Part shown: positions 13,297 to 26,352 of the stretch, piece after piece
How the letters are laid out: each line of letters starts with the position of its first letter
Position numbering within the stretch: position 1 is the stretch's first letter
Assembly: GCF_030272615.1 (NCBI RefSeq)
Contig: NC_081407.1
Location: forward strand, 434,534,730-434,598,729
Direction of reading: 5' to 3'
Origin: Cryptomeria japonica
Lineage: Eukaryota > Streptophyta > Pinopsida > Cupressales > Cupressaceae
Length of the DNA: 64,000 bases
Translations under genes and position numbers: made by a program
Notes under the pieces: model-generated
Seen by the model: only the letters and a program-made list of their open reading frames with translations
Databases searched by the model: none
Told to the model about the DNA's origin: nothing

Positions 13297-14205
13297 TGAC
13301 GCAGTCAAGGCAGGGAGATCCAATGAAGGACAACCCAACCTTGTAGCTAAACACATAAACCATGCAAAGCATACCGATAACCGGTAACTAGGTTCCATAA
13401 ACAATAAGAAGAGCTGGTAACAACACAGAACACATAACCGGTAAACAATGTGAATGAATCTTATTACAATCTAAAGAATTATACATGCCACATGCTAGAT
13501 CACAGTCCAAGATACAAATAATGCTCACAATGCAATTACAATATCCATAGATCATCCTCATATCAAATCAACTTTCGGTAACAGTCTACTGATTCTATCC
13601 TAATCTGGACCTCAGCCTTCTGGCCTTAGTCCTACCAGATCATAATCTTGTCGGTTTTATATCTTCGCTCAGTCTCCAAGCTTTGTCTTCAATCTCTAAC
13701 TTATCTGTTCTAACTTCTATATCCAAATGATTCACAAACCTCCATATATATACCATCAACAAATAATTACAGCTCAGTCAAGTCGGCTCAAAGACCAACC
13801 GGTTCATGAAACATGCAATGGTAACATGTCGGTTCAAATCATAAAGAACAATCTCCAAAACACAAAATGATGCATAGACATCTGTGAATACCGGCCAAGG
13901 CCCAAAGCAACACCTCAAATGATCTGCAAGTCATGGTGATCAACTGCAACCCGAAATCATCTTTGCTTAACATATAGCCAGGCTAACCGGTAAGAACACA
14001 CCAACCGGGACAATACCAAAATGCACATCTTACCGGAAACAAAGCCAAAAGTTATGAAACTCGAAGACAACAACGACCATGAACACAAGGGAATAAACCC
14101 AAAACCATAATGATAAACACTCCAACATGAAGAAATGCCAAGCTCTCAAGAAATTCCACTGAAAATTGCCCAACCGGTAATAACTAGACTGGTGCTCCTA
14201 CATCA
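13297..14205 (-). repeat. TRIM-like element LTR, copy 2 (shared middle LTR)
   Basis: Same termini as copy 1 and a continuous match along its length. It is shared by the two internal segments, as expected after unequal recombination between elements or LTRs. Confidence 0.85.
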
Positions 14206-14566
14206 AACTCTCGGGGTTAATTGAAAATTGAGTCCAATCACTTGGTCTGGTTCGGCAATCGGTTAGTAGGTACTTGCAACTACCTCAAGGGATTTGACGA
14301 TCTAACCATGGCTTTTGGTTCCCTCTCCACGGTGATCTATCGGTACAAACTGCAGCCCGCCTCAATCGATGATTTGTTCAAGTCTCCACCCACTAACTAC
14401 CTCAAGCCCAAGCTCTAGGATTAGTGGTCTACCTACAAACCTTGCTCTGCCTCATGTTCGGTGATCTGAACAAGTCCACAAGTTGCCTCAATCTTCTCTC
14501 CAACCAACCGGTACATAAACTGCACTTTGTCCAACAATAGGTTCACGAACCAGCTTTGATACCATT
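14206..14566 (-). other. TRIM-like internal segment, copy 2, with PBS
   Basis: Second copy of the internal segment, 361 bp. The minus-strand primer-binding site at 14564-14553 (TGGTATCAAAGC) differs by one base from the initiator-Met consensus. The open frame at 14221-14418 is probably incidental, since copy 1 does not conserve it well. Confidence 0.75.
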
Positions 14567-15468
14567 TGACGTAGTCAAGGCAGGGAGATCCAATGAAGGA
14601 CAACCCAACCTTGCAGCTAAACACATAAACCATACAAAGCATACCGGTAACCAGGTCCCATAAATATAGGAAGAACTAGTAACAACACAAAAAACATAAC
14701 CGGTAAACAATGTGAATGAATCTTATTACAATCTGAAGAATTATACATGCCACATGCTGGATCATAGTCCAAGATACAAATAATGCTCACAATGCAATTA
14801 CAAGATCCATAGATCATCCTCATATCAAATCAGATTTTGGTAACAGTCTACTGATTCTATCCTAATCCGGACCTCAGCCTTCCGGCCTCAGTCCTACCGA
14901 ATCAGAATCTTGTCGGTTCTACATCCTCGCTCAGTCTCCAAGCTCTGTCTTCAATCTCTAACTTATCTATTTTGACTTCTATATCCAAATGATTCACAAA
15001 CCTCTCTATATATACCATCAACAAATAATTACAAACTCAGTCAAGTCGGCTCAAAGACCAACCGGTTCATGAAACATGCAATGGTAACATGTCGGCTCAA
15101 ATCATAAAGAACAATCTCCAAAATACAAAATGATGCACAGACCTCCGTGAATACTGGCCAAGGCCCAAAGCAACACCTCAAATGATCTGCAAGTCACAGT
15201 GATCAACCGCAACCCGAAATCATCTTCGCTTAACATACAACCAGGCTAACCGGTAAGAACACACCAACCGGGACAATACCAAAATCCACATATTACCGGA
15301 AACAAAGCCAAAAGTTATGAAACTCAAACACAATAATGACCATGAACACAAGGGAATAAACCCAAAACCATAATGATAAACACTCCAACATGAAGAAATG
15401 ACAAGCTCTCAAGCAATTTCACTAAAAATTGCCCAATCGGTATGAACTAGACTAGTGCTTCTACATCA
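14567..15468 (-). repeat. TRIM-like element LTR, copy 3
   Basis: Starts TGACGTAGTC and ends CTACATCA, followed by the CATAG target duplication. On the minus strand this is the 5' LTR, because the PBS at 14564-14553 lies just downstream of it. Confidence 0.85.
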
Positions 15469-15473
15469 CATAG

Positions 15474-18400
15474 TCACAAAGATAAAATGTATATCCCAAC
15501 CATATAAGCCATATACAGTGAACATGATTAAGGGTCAATAAAATAGTTCCAAGGATATTATATTTGTTGAATTCAAAAAGAGAATGACAGTGGTTGTCAC
15601 AATTTATAGCAGTCCAAGCCAACCATTACACATCTCCACTGTCAAATTAAGGTGAAGAGCAATGTGTTGCAGCTATGGCAAGGACTCCAATCCACATTTA
15701 GGGAAATTGAGGATTAATCACTAGCTCAATACCAATAATGAATAAGTAGTCATGTATGGCTTATTTCAGTCTTTTATCTTTGACAAGAAGACAATCAACA
15801 AATCAAGGCTTAGATGAGCAAGCAGACCAAAGTCTTGAGAAGAATAGTGATGTCAACATCCAGAGACAGTAAGAAACCATCATGGAAAGAGTCATGAAGC
15901 TGAGGCAGTGAACCAACTCCAAGGAATACAACTAATGAGATAGGAATACCAAAAAGACAACCAAGAGATCTATTATCAACAAAGGAATGAAGATTTTGAA
16001 GTTATAAAGGTTATCATATGCTCTTTCATCTTGGGCATAAAGCCTTGGCAGGGATCATAATGGAAGGATTTTGTACAAATAGATCATCTACACAAGGCAC
16101 ACAAAATGATGGCAAAAGCATCAATGGGAGAAACAAAGGCAGGTAACAGTGAATAAAGAGCAGCCTGAATTTAGGAAAGGACAAAATATAGTCACATGGG
16201 ATCTCATTAGAGTTGCAGAGCATCATGTCAATATTTATGGAGAATATTTTAGAGTAGCAGCATTGCAACATTCAGCATCAAAGCTTTTGATAGTAATTTT
16301 TGAGCAAACAATACCAAAAGAAACAGTCGAGAAGCAGTTCAAAAGATCATCATGAATCAGTTCAAGGCAACAAAAGAAAGGCAGTAATAACATCAAATAT
16401 AGTGAGCAACATTTAAAGTGAATAGATTCACTATTTTTTTTAATCAAAAACTGTGAAGCTCACTATCAAATTAAGAGCACAAATACAGTAAATAGCTTCA
16501 TTGTATGCTAAGGCCTAGTGTAGAGGTCAAAACCCAATAATCATAATAAGAGCAACAAAAAACATTCTTTGAACAGAGGGTACAAAAGGAAGGTATAGAA
16601 TGTGGCAAGCCAAAGAGATAAGAGACTGTTCAAAGCAAACCTATAGTCCAAAGGCCTTCACAACAAGAGGAAAGAGCAGTAAGCAATGATGGTTGGCCCC
16701 TATATAAAATCCACTCAAGGAACACATTGATCACAACCCAATTCACACAATCAATTTTCATTGTTGTGTGATCTTATGTGTGAGCAGAGGATAAGACAAT
16801 TAGATAGTCACAATGTATATAAGTGTAAGCTCTTGTTCATAGCATAAGAACGGTAACCTTATATTTCTCTGAGAAGATCATAAAAATAGAGATCAATAAT
16901 TCAGTGACAGTGTCACATTTAATAAGGGCAAACTTAAAAATGTCAAGAGCATTGTAAGACCCAGAAAAGTTCTTCCCACAGTCCTAGAACAATATAGCAG
17001 TGAACATTGACAGTAAATAAGCAGTCTCAGTATTGTAAGAGAGTATGTATACAGACTTCTAGATAGTAATATCAATGAAGATGGTGTCCTAAAACATTAT
17101 TTGGCTTTAAAAGGTCAAAAGAAGATACAAGTGTCATAAGGCTAACTATGATTAGGAGTTCATGAGGTTGATTGCCATAAGAAATATATTTCAATTTCAA
17201 ATAGAAGGCAACCATCAAGTCAAACTTGAGTTCAAATTTTAAAATGAGTCAAAAGGGGCGACCAGAAGAGAAATGCCACTTTTTGGGGAGATTTTGAGAC
17301 AATAACAACAATCTATCACCTGATTTGAAGGCCCCCGAGGGTGACTCATCAACCAAGGGGAATCTTGAGGCAATTAATAGTCAGTAACTTCTAGCTCCAT
17401 CCCCTTTTTGAGGGATTTTTGAATGAGGTTGCCCAACAAGGTTTGATTTCAAATTCAATTAGGTAGCCACCTAATTTTGAGGAGGAGAACAGCCAACACA
17501 TCCTACATGTTAACTAAATCAGCAAGCCTAAGAGAGCCAAAATTCCAAATTTAAAAATTTAGGAGCAGCTTTCAATAAAAATGCAATTTTCATCTATTTT
17601 CAATCATTTCTTGTTTTTCATGTGTGTACAACAGTGAATTTAGTCTTGTAACTCAAAAATCTTTTTGGGTTCATCTCCGATTTTAGTGTATTCAATTGTG
17701 TTATTTCTTGTAACCTTCAATACTTAAAAGTCAAAGATATCCCTAAGTTTTGTAATCAGATTCTTTTGGCAAATTTGATGAAGAATATAGATGTTCCTGC
17801 TCATTCTTGTATCATTGGCATTGTATTATGTTGAGTATACATTGTTAATTGAGTTGCAATCAAAAAATTTAGTGAGCATTCCTTTGATTTGATCAAGTTA
17901 TATATTGTGTCAATATTTAATTTTAGCCAACATTATTGTATGATTTATTTCATCTCATATGCAAACTAAAATCAATGACCTTTCTATGAAATGATTATGG
18001 TCATCTTAGGAACAAATGAGTTGTGAACTCAATTAATATTTTTGTTGAATTTATTATAATCAGTCATTTTAGAATAGGAAAAAACAAAATACTTTGGTGC
18101 ATCACCTCAAATTAGTATAGTTTTTCATTTAAAAAGCATTTCTTCTACCCTTTTCCTTGTCAAAATTTAGTAGTTTTAGGAAATTTCAAAGGAAACCAAC
18201 CCCCTCTGGAGGTCTACTTCCATTATAGGGTACCCACAATCTAGAGGTAGTCCCATGTATCATAGGTTAGCTGAGCCTAGGCTGAGCTAGGGTGCAGACC
18301 TTAGTGATAACAATTATAACTATCACGACAAATATGTATGAAAATTATTGAAGTATAAGACAAGCTTGAGAATTTTTTTTGTCTCAAAAAAATGTGGTTT

Positions 18401-20671
18401 CATGAATGTATCTAACAACGAGGTTGTCTGATATCAAAATATGCATTCAATAAACACTAATGAATTCTTCTATAAGAGATTATGGAACACTATGATTTTT
18501 CAGGCTTTTCCATTCAAAAAAAGATGCTTAGTATAGAACTCCCACTATGATCAAATATACATCCTTCAACACTTTACCTAGCACTCCATACCAATTCACA
18601 CACATGCAAGCAGGGAGAATGTATATTTTAAGTAGCTCAATGGTCCAATCAATAGTGTGGATCTTTGCAATGATTACAGAAGTTACTAATCATGCATGGT
18701 GACACAGTTCCTTGTCATCCAAATCATGATAATTTTCTTTGTGCATGTTGTAGATGTCATTGTGTTCCTTAATGAATAAGGCTTGGAGAACTGACACCTT
18801 AGCCCAAAAATTGTGCACATCTCTAGAGATATGAACTCCGTCATTCAGGTGAAGATGAAGGCCATTTCAAGAAGCTTGATCCATTGATATGAAAAGAATG
18901 TGATAAGACAAAGATTGTTGGAAGATTTTAACAGGCATTGAAAAATGAAAAGAAGAAACATCACAATGGGTCAATTACTAAAGCCAACAAATTGCAGATT
19001 ATATGGAAGTTGAAATGACTTAAAAATAAATGTCTAAGGCATCAATGGTAATGTGAATTGAGGGATATTAAATTGCATATTTAAAAATAAATATTGCAAA
19101 AAGCCATAAGCAGGATGGAAAAATGTGTGTTAGCATAAATAGAGAGAAGGAACGTGGTAGAGAGGAAGGGCTAAGTGAGGTAAGGAAAAGAAACTCATAT
19201 AGTTGTTTATATATAAATTAGTATAGGGAAAGAAGTGGGAGGTCATGAGTAGAATTGACCTAATGAGGAAATTGATATCAGTCTTGAGAGTAGAAGTGAC
19301 CAAGAAGAAGCAAGCTATGGCTTTGGCCTAAAGACTAAAAGAAAGGGGGTGTATTGGCCTAGTAAATGGAGTGTTGGGTTTGATCAAAGAGGAAAAGGAA
19401 AGTTCTTGAGAATGAGAGGAGTTGCAAAGTGTGGAGTGGGTAGTTGGGGTTTATATGAGAATGAGAGCAGATTAGAATCAACAAGGTTCAAAATTTTGTA
19501 TGAAAAGGCATTCTACAGAGTGAGAGATGCCGATAAAAAGGTCAAAGTTGTTAATACTTTATTTGTAGTGTTGCAATCTAGTAGCAAAGAGTCTCTGCAT
19601 TTGTTTCATGTTTAAGTGTTTTATTGAAGGTAGGAGGGAGTCCCTCTTGCATCACATTATAAAATAGGTTCGATAAGTAGTTACATCAAGAGTTTACTAT
19701 CTTCTAAAATCCTCTTTAGTAACCTATAACCAAAAACCTTAACTTACTGCAACCCACATGTCCAAAGGCTACAAGAAAAAAACTTCAAGGGTTGAGGTAA
19801 ATTACATAGGCCTCACAACCCCATTAAACATACTTTAAAAAATTTTAATAGACATGATGACATCTTTGTAGCACCCATCTCATCTACTGAACCATATTAT
19901 TTATCTACTTCCTTTGCATCTATTTCCTCTTTATCATCACAATAATCAAAGGTCAATAGGATAGCTACCAATTCCATAAAAAGAAAAATATTCAAGGATT
20001 TGGCTATTTCCTTTACAATGTGTTATAGATAGAGCTGACACCAATTAATAACTTGCAAATGGCCCAAGAAACAATCAAAATGAAGCTTTGACTAACATAA
20101 TATCCCCAATTTTGTCATGTATCAAATATGAGCCTACAACCATGGACAACATAGAAGCACATGTAAGAGGTTGAGAAACGTCAAGAGTATTCCATCCCCC
20201 ACATATATAACTAGGATAAATCAAGGGCTTCACCATAACAAGTGAATACAAAGCATTAGAAACCTATTCATATCCCTTTGCTAGGAATTCAAAGCTTGAG
20301 ACTAGGGTTTTCAATTTCCCTATCCAACATTGCCGTGAAATTTGCCATTGCCCCCTCCCCCAAAACTTGTCTCTTTCATTTATTGGGAGTCATGTCCACA
20401 ATAACACTCTTCCCCTTGGAATATGTTGCTCATTTCCTACTAGCACCTCTTGCACTAGCCACATGCGCCATTGCTAGTATCCACTTCCACAAAACACAAC
20501 CTTGGCAAGAAACTGTCAAAAAAACTAAATCATTAACCACATTAATGTAAAGTTTTCCACCTTGTGGTACCTTAAATCCCCATGTACCTATGAAATCATT
20601 ACCTTTACCCATATCATCAGTACTAGGGAATTCCATTAGCATGAGTTATTTTCTATTTATCAATGCCAAAT
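15474..20671. other. No gene recognised
   Basis: Purine-rich then AT-rich DNA. Several small open frames (for example 16149-16355 and 19349-19615) have no recognisable domain. The 15,474-17,000 part continues the text found before 12,055. No RNA gene or terminal repeat was identified. Confidence 0.4.
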
Positions 20672-20683
20672 CATCATCTTAAG

Positions 20684-20969
20684 TTTTTTTTTTTATTGGT
20701 GAAAATGCAAGGATTTTTAACCTAGCCCATGATCTAGGTGAGACCACAAATGGGGGACTTCCTTCCTGACATTAACACTCAGTTGCCTTCCTTCTCCTCC
20801 TTGGTTAACCTCTTTTTTCAAGTCCTTTGTCACGTCCTCATGTTCCTTCCTCCTTTGTGGTGTCCTCCTTCTCTTCTTCTTCCTTCTCTCTATGTCCTTC
20901 ATGGGGTTTGAAACTTTGTGACACCATTAACAATGTCATGTATTCACCATCACACTGTGGAGTCAAACC
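20684..20969 (-). mobile_element. SINE-like retroposon
   Basis: A 286-bp insertion lies between perfect 12-bp direct repeats (CATCATCTTAAG at 20672-20683 and 20970-20981). It ends, on the minus strand, in a run of about 11 A (plus-strand T run at 20684-20694). The minus-strand 5' end carries a possible B box (AGTTTCAAACCCC, near 20,918) about 50 bases after the start, and a weak A-box candidate (TGTGATGGTGA). It has no coding capacity and an unusually purine-rich middle. A tRNA-derived SINE is the best reading; a short processed retrocopy is the alternative. Confidence 0.65.
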
Positions 20970-20981
20970 CATCATCTTAAG

Positions 20982-22009
20982 GTTTATTAATGTCAATTAA
21001 TTAATCTAGTTAAATTTAAGAGAAACATTTTTCTTTTTCATTACAAATGAAAACACATACAAATATAAAACAAATCATAAAAATTTAAATCTGTATTTAA
21101 CCAAAAGAAACATTTAGAATATGATCTAATGAAGGAGAGCTACATAAAACTTCTTATATTAAGAAAATTAAAAATATTTTTTATAATAAGATTCTCTTAT
21201 AAATTTTACAAGAACAGTTAATATCCAAAAAAAAAAATAGTTGAAGATTTAAAGAGGTTGAGCTCTCATAATTTATTTGAAAATTGAAATACTAAACCCC
21301 ATCATATTATAGATATAACAAAGAAATTTTTTATCTCTAAGCTCTAGTAGTTATTGGGAGAAAATCACACATTATAAACTAAAAAGATGAAAACTTAAAA
21401 ATAAAAGCTCTTATTTTTCAATAAATTTTAATTTATCCTATAACCAATTTTATTTGTATCATTAAAAAAAATATTCTTGAATAAATATGTTTGCTTCTAA
21501 GATTCCATAATTATTGTTGTATATAGATACATAGCTCCATGTTCTTTTTATGTCCATTCCTTCAAAATGTATTATTACTTTGTTGTCCAATAGAGAGACA
21601 CGAGTACGAAACCTCAATCAATCTCACATTGAAAGAATAATTTATATGCATCTATGACAATGATATAAAGGAGAAGAAAACTCTTAATTGGTTCCATTTC
21701 TTACAAAGTGTAAGTACAAATTCATATCATCTATATAAGAGTTATTAAGACAACTGGTTGTCCTTAATCTGATAACAATCTTTGAAACTAAATCAATTAT
21801 AAATTATGTACATGTGAATAAATTAACTTCAATCCTAAGAATAATAATTATAACTTTTAATTACGCCAAGAGTTATGTTGAGAGGCATATTACACTCAGA
21901 AGAATAAATTCAAGAACTCTCATCAATAAAAATTGGAAGTGAGTTAAATTGATGCCCATATGTTTTTTATATATAAATAATTTTAGTCATCTATTTTTTA
22001 TTTTTTTGA
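20982..22009. other. AT-rich DNA without genes
   Basis: Very AT-rich sequence. No open frame, terminal repeat or RNA gene is visible. Confidence 0.5.
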
Positions 22010-23450
22010 AAAAGGGGTAAAAATTTATCGAGTTGAAAAGAGCAATACAAAAGTAAAGGGCAAACAGCCCAACAAAGAGAGCAAAATAAGAAAAACCACA
22101 CTGAAAGTGACCCAGAAGGGCCACAACTAACCAATCATATCATCCTTGACAACTTGATCAAGCATATCAACATAATTCAGAGGCAATTGGCCCCTTTCCC
22201 CAACACACCATCCATCTAGGCGCTCTAAGGCTCATTTAGCCAAACAATCAACTCCCTTATTCCATTCACGAGGAACATGGTAGAAAGAAATTGACTCCAA
22301 AGAGTCCTTTAAACTAAGAATATGTCCCATCACCACAACTAGCTCCCAATCAACATTCTCCAAACTCTACTTATTCAACATATCCACAACAATTTGATAA
22401 TTTGATTCACAAATGATCTTGCTCCATCTACAAGCACACCCTTTTTCAAGCACTAAAAGAACAACAAAGGCCTCCATAAAATTATTAGTCTATTGTCCCT
22501 TATAAATAGAAAATAGAAAAAGAACATCACCTTGATGATCTCATCCAATACCTCCAATCCCTGAAGGTCCCAAATTTATCCTAGAAGAACCATCAAGTTT
22601 AATCTTCAAAACTTCTAAGGGAAGAGGAGAGCACTTGCCGTCATATTCAACCTTCTTCTTAGCACAATATTGCCTTCTCTAATATCCCCACAAAAAATAT
22701 CCAAATTCTGAATAACAACCATGTCATCGGGCTCTACCTCAACAAAAAGATCACACTTTGCCCTCAAGGTTTCCTAGATCATAATAATAATCCATTGCCA
22801 CACTTGATGCATTAACATTGTTTATCTTACAAAATCTTGCAATTTCTTTCTAACCACAATTGCCAAATAATAAAAGAAGAGCCAATATCCCAAGCTACAT
22901 GAAGAAAAGGAGTCTTAGTAGGAGGCCTACCAAGACTACTCTAGAACCCAATCAGAGAATCAACATGAATACAAGCATGCTTCTAGACTTCCCACCAAAA
23001 ATGCCAAATTTTTACAGTAAAAGTACATTGAAAGAAAAGATGAGAAGTATTCTCTTCACTATTGTTTCACAAAACCCAAGAAAAAGGTCCCTGAAAGACT
23101 CTTTTCCTAAGATTCTCCCGAGTAAGGCATTTATCCTACACAACAAGCCACGAGAAAAAATACACGGGGGCCAAGAAAACCTATTCCACACCCGCTTGCA
23201 CTAGGAAACATTCATCTTTCCATATGACAAATTATCCAACTCTATGTAGCCTAAAACCACCAAGAATTTCCCTTTCAGATCTAGATCCTAGGAAATCTAA
23301 CATCCTTTACCTAAAGGGAGCTACACATTCTTCATGCCAAAACCCGAGCAAGTTCCTCACATAATTCCATAGAACCTCCTAGATGCCACTCGCTTTGATC
23401 TTTCCATCTAACCACTTCCACTTTCCCTAGGTTCAAAGTGTATCTTTGAA
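22010..23450 (-). pseudogene. Decayed LINE 3' part: zf-RVT and RNase H
   Basis: The minus strand encodes the C-terminal half of an L1-type plant LINE ORF2, broken by stops and shifts. Around 23,240-22,980 is a zinc-binding RT-associated segment (FFSWL, LTRENL, KR, then HLFFQC). Around 22,630-22,130 is a type I RNase H domain, recognisable by KLDGSSR, GPSGIGGI, NNFMEA, ICESNYQIVVDML and HVPREWNKGVDCLAK. The 3' end is marked by an A-rich tail on the minus strand at about 22,012 (plus-strand T-rich run). The N-terminal endonuclease and RT are missing, as in 5'-truncated LINE insertions. Target duplications were not found. Confidence 0.75.
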
Positions 23451-23867
23451 ATCTTCAACTTGTGAGCAGAAAATTTGTGCAAAATAAAAAGATTAACAAC
23501 CTAAAAAATACAATTATCAAGCCCCCGCTCATGATTAGGATGTTAGAAAGGAAACCAAATTATGCAAATTATAAGACAATAAAAAGGCACAAACCCAATT
23601 TCCTTAATTTGATTGTCCTTCAATTTGAATGTGTGCTCGACACTACAACTCTAAAGATGCTTGAAAATAATACATGTTGATTGGATATGCAAAAACTAAG
23701 CTAAAAATGTATGCAAGATTGATGGATGTGAGATATCAAAATGGAATTTTAATGTTATGATAGCATGAAAGTGGATCAATTGTGAAGGAAAATGAGGGGA
23801 TTAAATAGGATGTGATGGGGATAAGAGGAGCCTTGAGGAGGATGTGCTACATGTAACACATGAGAAC

Positions 23868-24828
23868 TGTTAGGTCTCGGAGACAACTGAGAGGGGGGGG
23901 GGAGGGGGGGGGAATCAGTTGTCTAATAAGTTCAAACCAAAAAACAACTCAATCAACTTAATGCTTAATACCAGTAAACCAGTTAAGTATGTCGGTAGAC
24001 AGTGTTAACAGTTAATTGTTATACCGGTAAAGATTAATGCATGAAACATAAACACAAAGTCGTCCACAACACATAACACCAATATTTGTACGTGGAAACC
24101 CTGTAAGGGGAAAAACCACGGTGGGAAACCTTACCCACAATCAAATGATACTACTACAGATAGTAAGTGTACATAAATGGGGTCTGCACATGCAGAAAGG
24201 CCAACAGCCTAGAGCTCACTGCTCAATCACAAAATGGGAGTCACCCTGACTACATTTGGATGGTTAAATCCAATAAGAATGTACTGCACAAAATAGCATC
24301 TTCATATGTTGGATTCAGTACCGGTGTAATGCTGATATGCTTCCACAAAAAAACCTAGCTTCACCTTCAAATAATGTCTTCGTGTATAGCTCTGCTTAAT
24401 CTCGCATATACCTTCACTTAATTCTTTTTTGCATTCCACATTCGATCTTACAAATAAGATCTTACATTTATACCATAACCTAAGACCAATTTTAGTAGGT
24501 CAGCTCTACAAGATATTACAATAAAAACATTTTACAAACAATATATTATTCGATGCAATAACTGATTAAACATGTCGGCTTAAAGCAATTACAACAATAA
24601 TAAATCATCTCCATAGCGTGCCATGCTGATCTGGAAAAGATAAACCTGTCGGTGTAACCCTAGGTAACCCTGGACCTATTTGTCGGTAAAAGCAAATATG
24701 CAAATATGATTATACCAATGATTAATTCTTCAAAACAAAGTGTCCAAATGATGTCTTCAACATTACCAAGTGTCTTCCATATCATTCCAAGTGTTGGTGA
24801 TCATTATATCCTGTCGGTGAACCATATA
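23868..24828 (+). repeat. LTR D, left part (interrupted LTR remnant)
   Basis: It starts TGTTAGGTCTCGG and contains a long G tract (23,893-23,912) and a CGTGGAAACC...GGGAAAAACCACGG segment. It continues across the inserted Ty3 element to about 43,098. Scattered CGGTA motifs resemble those of the TRIM-like LTR. No internal domain follows, so it may be a solo or truncated LTR. Its right boundary and target duplication could not be fixed. Confidence 0.45.
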
Positions 24829-24833
24829 CCAGT

Positions 24834-26266
24834 TGTAGACGTATAAAAATGACCATATTCCTACATGAATATTTTATGTTCATTTCTCTATTTAATTAAA
24901 TCCAATTTAATTAAATTATCCACATTCCTCTATTTAATTAAGTAAATTACTCAATTAAATTCACTATACCCATTTAATGAATAAATCATTTTATTCAATT
25001 AAATCCCCCTATCCACTTTTAATTAAATTCAAATTTAATTAAATACTTATCCTAAATTGAATAAATCTAATTTATTTAATTTCCCCAAATTACAACCAAA
25101 TTGAATAAATCATTTAATTCAATTAAATCCTATTATCCCTCCATCCACTTGCAAAATCCTACATCTCCCACTTGTCTTCCTAAACCCCTTTCTAATTTCT
25201 TCTAGACTCTTCTAATCACTTCTAATTAGCCTAACCCATCCTCTAAACTTTGTCACATCCCTAAGCAAGTGGAGGTCACTTCTCAAATCCTCAAAGTCTT
25301 TGATAACCATTAAAGGCTTCAAGCCTTCAACCACTTAATTCCCCAAAGTCTTCATAACCATTAATGGTTAACTCAAACCCTCTTACATGGTTAAATTATT
25401 TCTTTTAACTCAACCTTTATCCAACCCAAGGGTCTCATCAGGCCTTTAATGCTTTGACCATGATTATCTCTTAATCATTTGCACAAGGGTTTATCCTTGG
25501 ATTAACTCTTAATCCAATGGGTAATCTTAATTTAGACTTGACCCTTACCTTCTAGATAACCCTAAGGTCTTCTCAGGCATTTAATGCCTCCAACCCCTTC
25601 TCTCAACCCAACCCTATGTTGACATTTGTCACCATTTCATTGGTGCCAATTACAAACATGGATCCCCAACTTTCAAACTCAACCCTTGATCAACTCTTTC
25701 AATCCTGACCATCCATTGCCCTGTTTTTGCTATAAATAGAGCTCTCATTCCTCCATTTTGAATATCCTCCAAATTTGTAGTATCATACTTATGCTCAAAT
25801 ACATTCAAGCTTTCATATCATTTTTATGCTCATCATTTTAACCTCTTTCAAATCAGGAATTAGTCTAAATATGCATGTTTAGAATACTTTCTTTATCATT
25901 TAGCTCAATCATAGACTAAATATAGTATGATAGGATAGTTTGTTTACTAACCTTGTCATCTTATAGTTAGTTTATTGCATTTCTAGAATCATGTATAGCT
26001 TAGGATGCATTTCATTCTAAAATCTATCAAAGCATCCCTCGTTCTTACATTTGCCATCCCTAAACCATTTTGCTTAGTGATCTAAGAGCAAAAACATTGG
26101 TTTGAGGGACATTGTAGGATAGAGAACCATGGGACCCACCTTGGGAAGCTGAGTTATGCTTCATGACTCCATAGCTTGCATCAAGAAGTCTTGTGTGTGT
26201 GTGTGGACAAGTCTTTTAGAATATTTTCACATATTGAGTTCTATCAACCCGCTTTTCCCGCATACA
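24834..26266 (+). repeat. 5' LTR of the Ty3 element
   Basis: 1433 bp, TGTAGACG...GCATACA. The first 300 bases are dense in TTTAATTAAAT-type palindromes. The match to 41508-42992 is nearly complete apart from a 52-bp duplication there. Confidence 0.95.
25731..25738 (+). promoter_or_regulatory. TATA box of the Ty3 5' LTR
   Basis: TATAAATA in a GC-neutral context, about 900 bases into the LTR. The copy in the 3' LTR is at 42457-42464. Transcription of the element is expected to start roughly 30 bases downstream. Confidence 0.7.
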
Positions 26267-26270
26267 TTTC

Positions 26271-26288
26271 TGGCGTCCACCGTGGGGC
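26271..26288 (+). other. Primer-binding site of the Ty3 element
   Basis: TGGCGTCCACCGTGGGGC begins four bases after the LTR end. TGGCG complements a tRNA ending in CGCCA; the exact tRNA was not assigned. Confidence 0.7.
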
Positions 26289-26352
26289 TCAACCCCATAT
26301 ATCAAATTGGTTTTTAAAATTAACCACTTTTGCAGGTCCGCGGGAAACAGGA

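Larger units (their letters stand above)
12061..15468 (-). mobile_element. TRIM-like non-autonomous LTR retrotransposon with three LTRs
   Basis: Three near-identical LTRs of about 0.9 kb alternate with two copies of a 360-bp internal segment. The outer ends read TG...CA and are flanked by the 5-bp duplication CATAG at 12056-12060 and 15469-15473. Each internal segment has, on the minus strand, a primer-binding site resembling the plant initiator-Met site two bases from the LTR. There is no gag or pol, so mobilisation must have used proteins supplied in trans. The internal size is TRIM-like, but the LTRs are longer than in classical TRIMs. A TATA-like run (GGTATATATATGG) is present on the minus strand of each LTR, for example near 12,474-12,486. 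Confidence 0.85.

Noticed and set aside
14221-14418. 65-codon frame in the TRIM-like internal segment as a gag relic
   Set aside because: It is on the strand opposite to the element's PBS orientation and has no Gag motif; the equivalent in copy 1 is not better preserved.
20278-20550. 90-codon hydrophobic frame near the SINE
   Set aside because: Composition-driven (Leu/Ala/Pro) with no motif and no gene context.
22860-23204. 114-codon plus-strand frame
   Set aside because: It is the shadow of the minus-strand LINE zinc-finger region, which has recognisable motifs.
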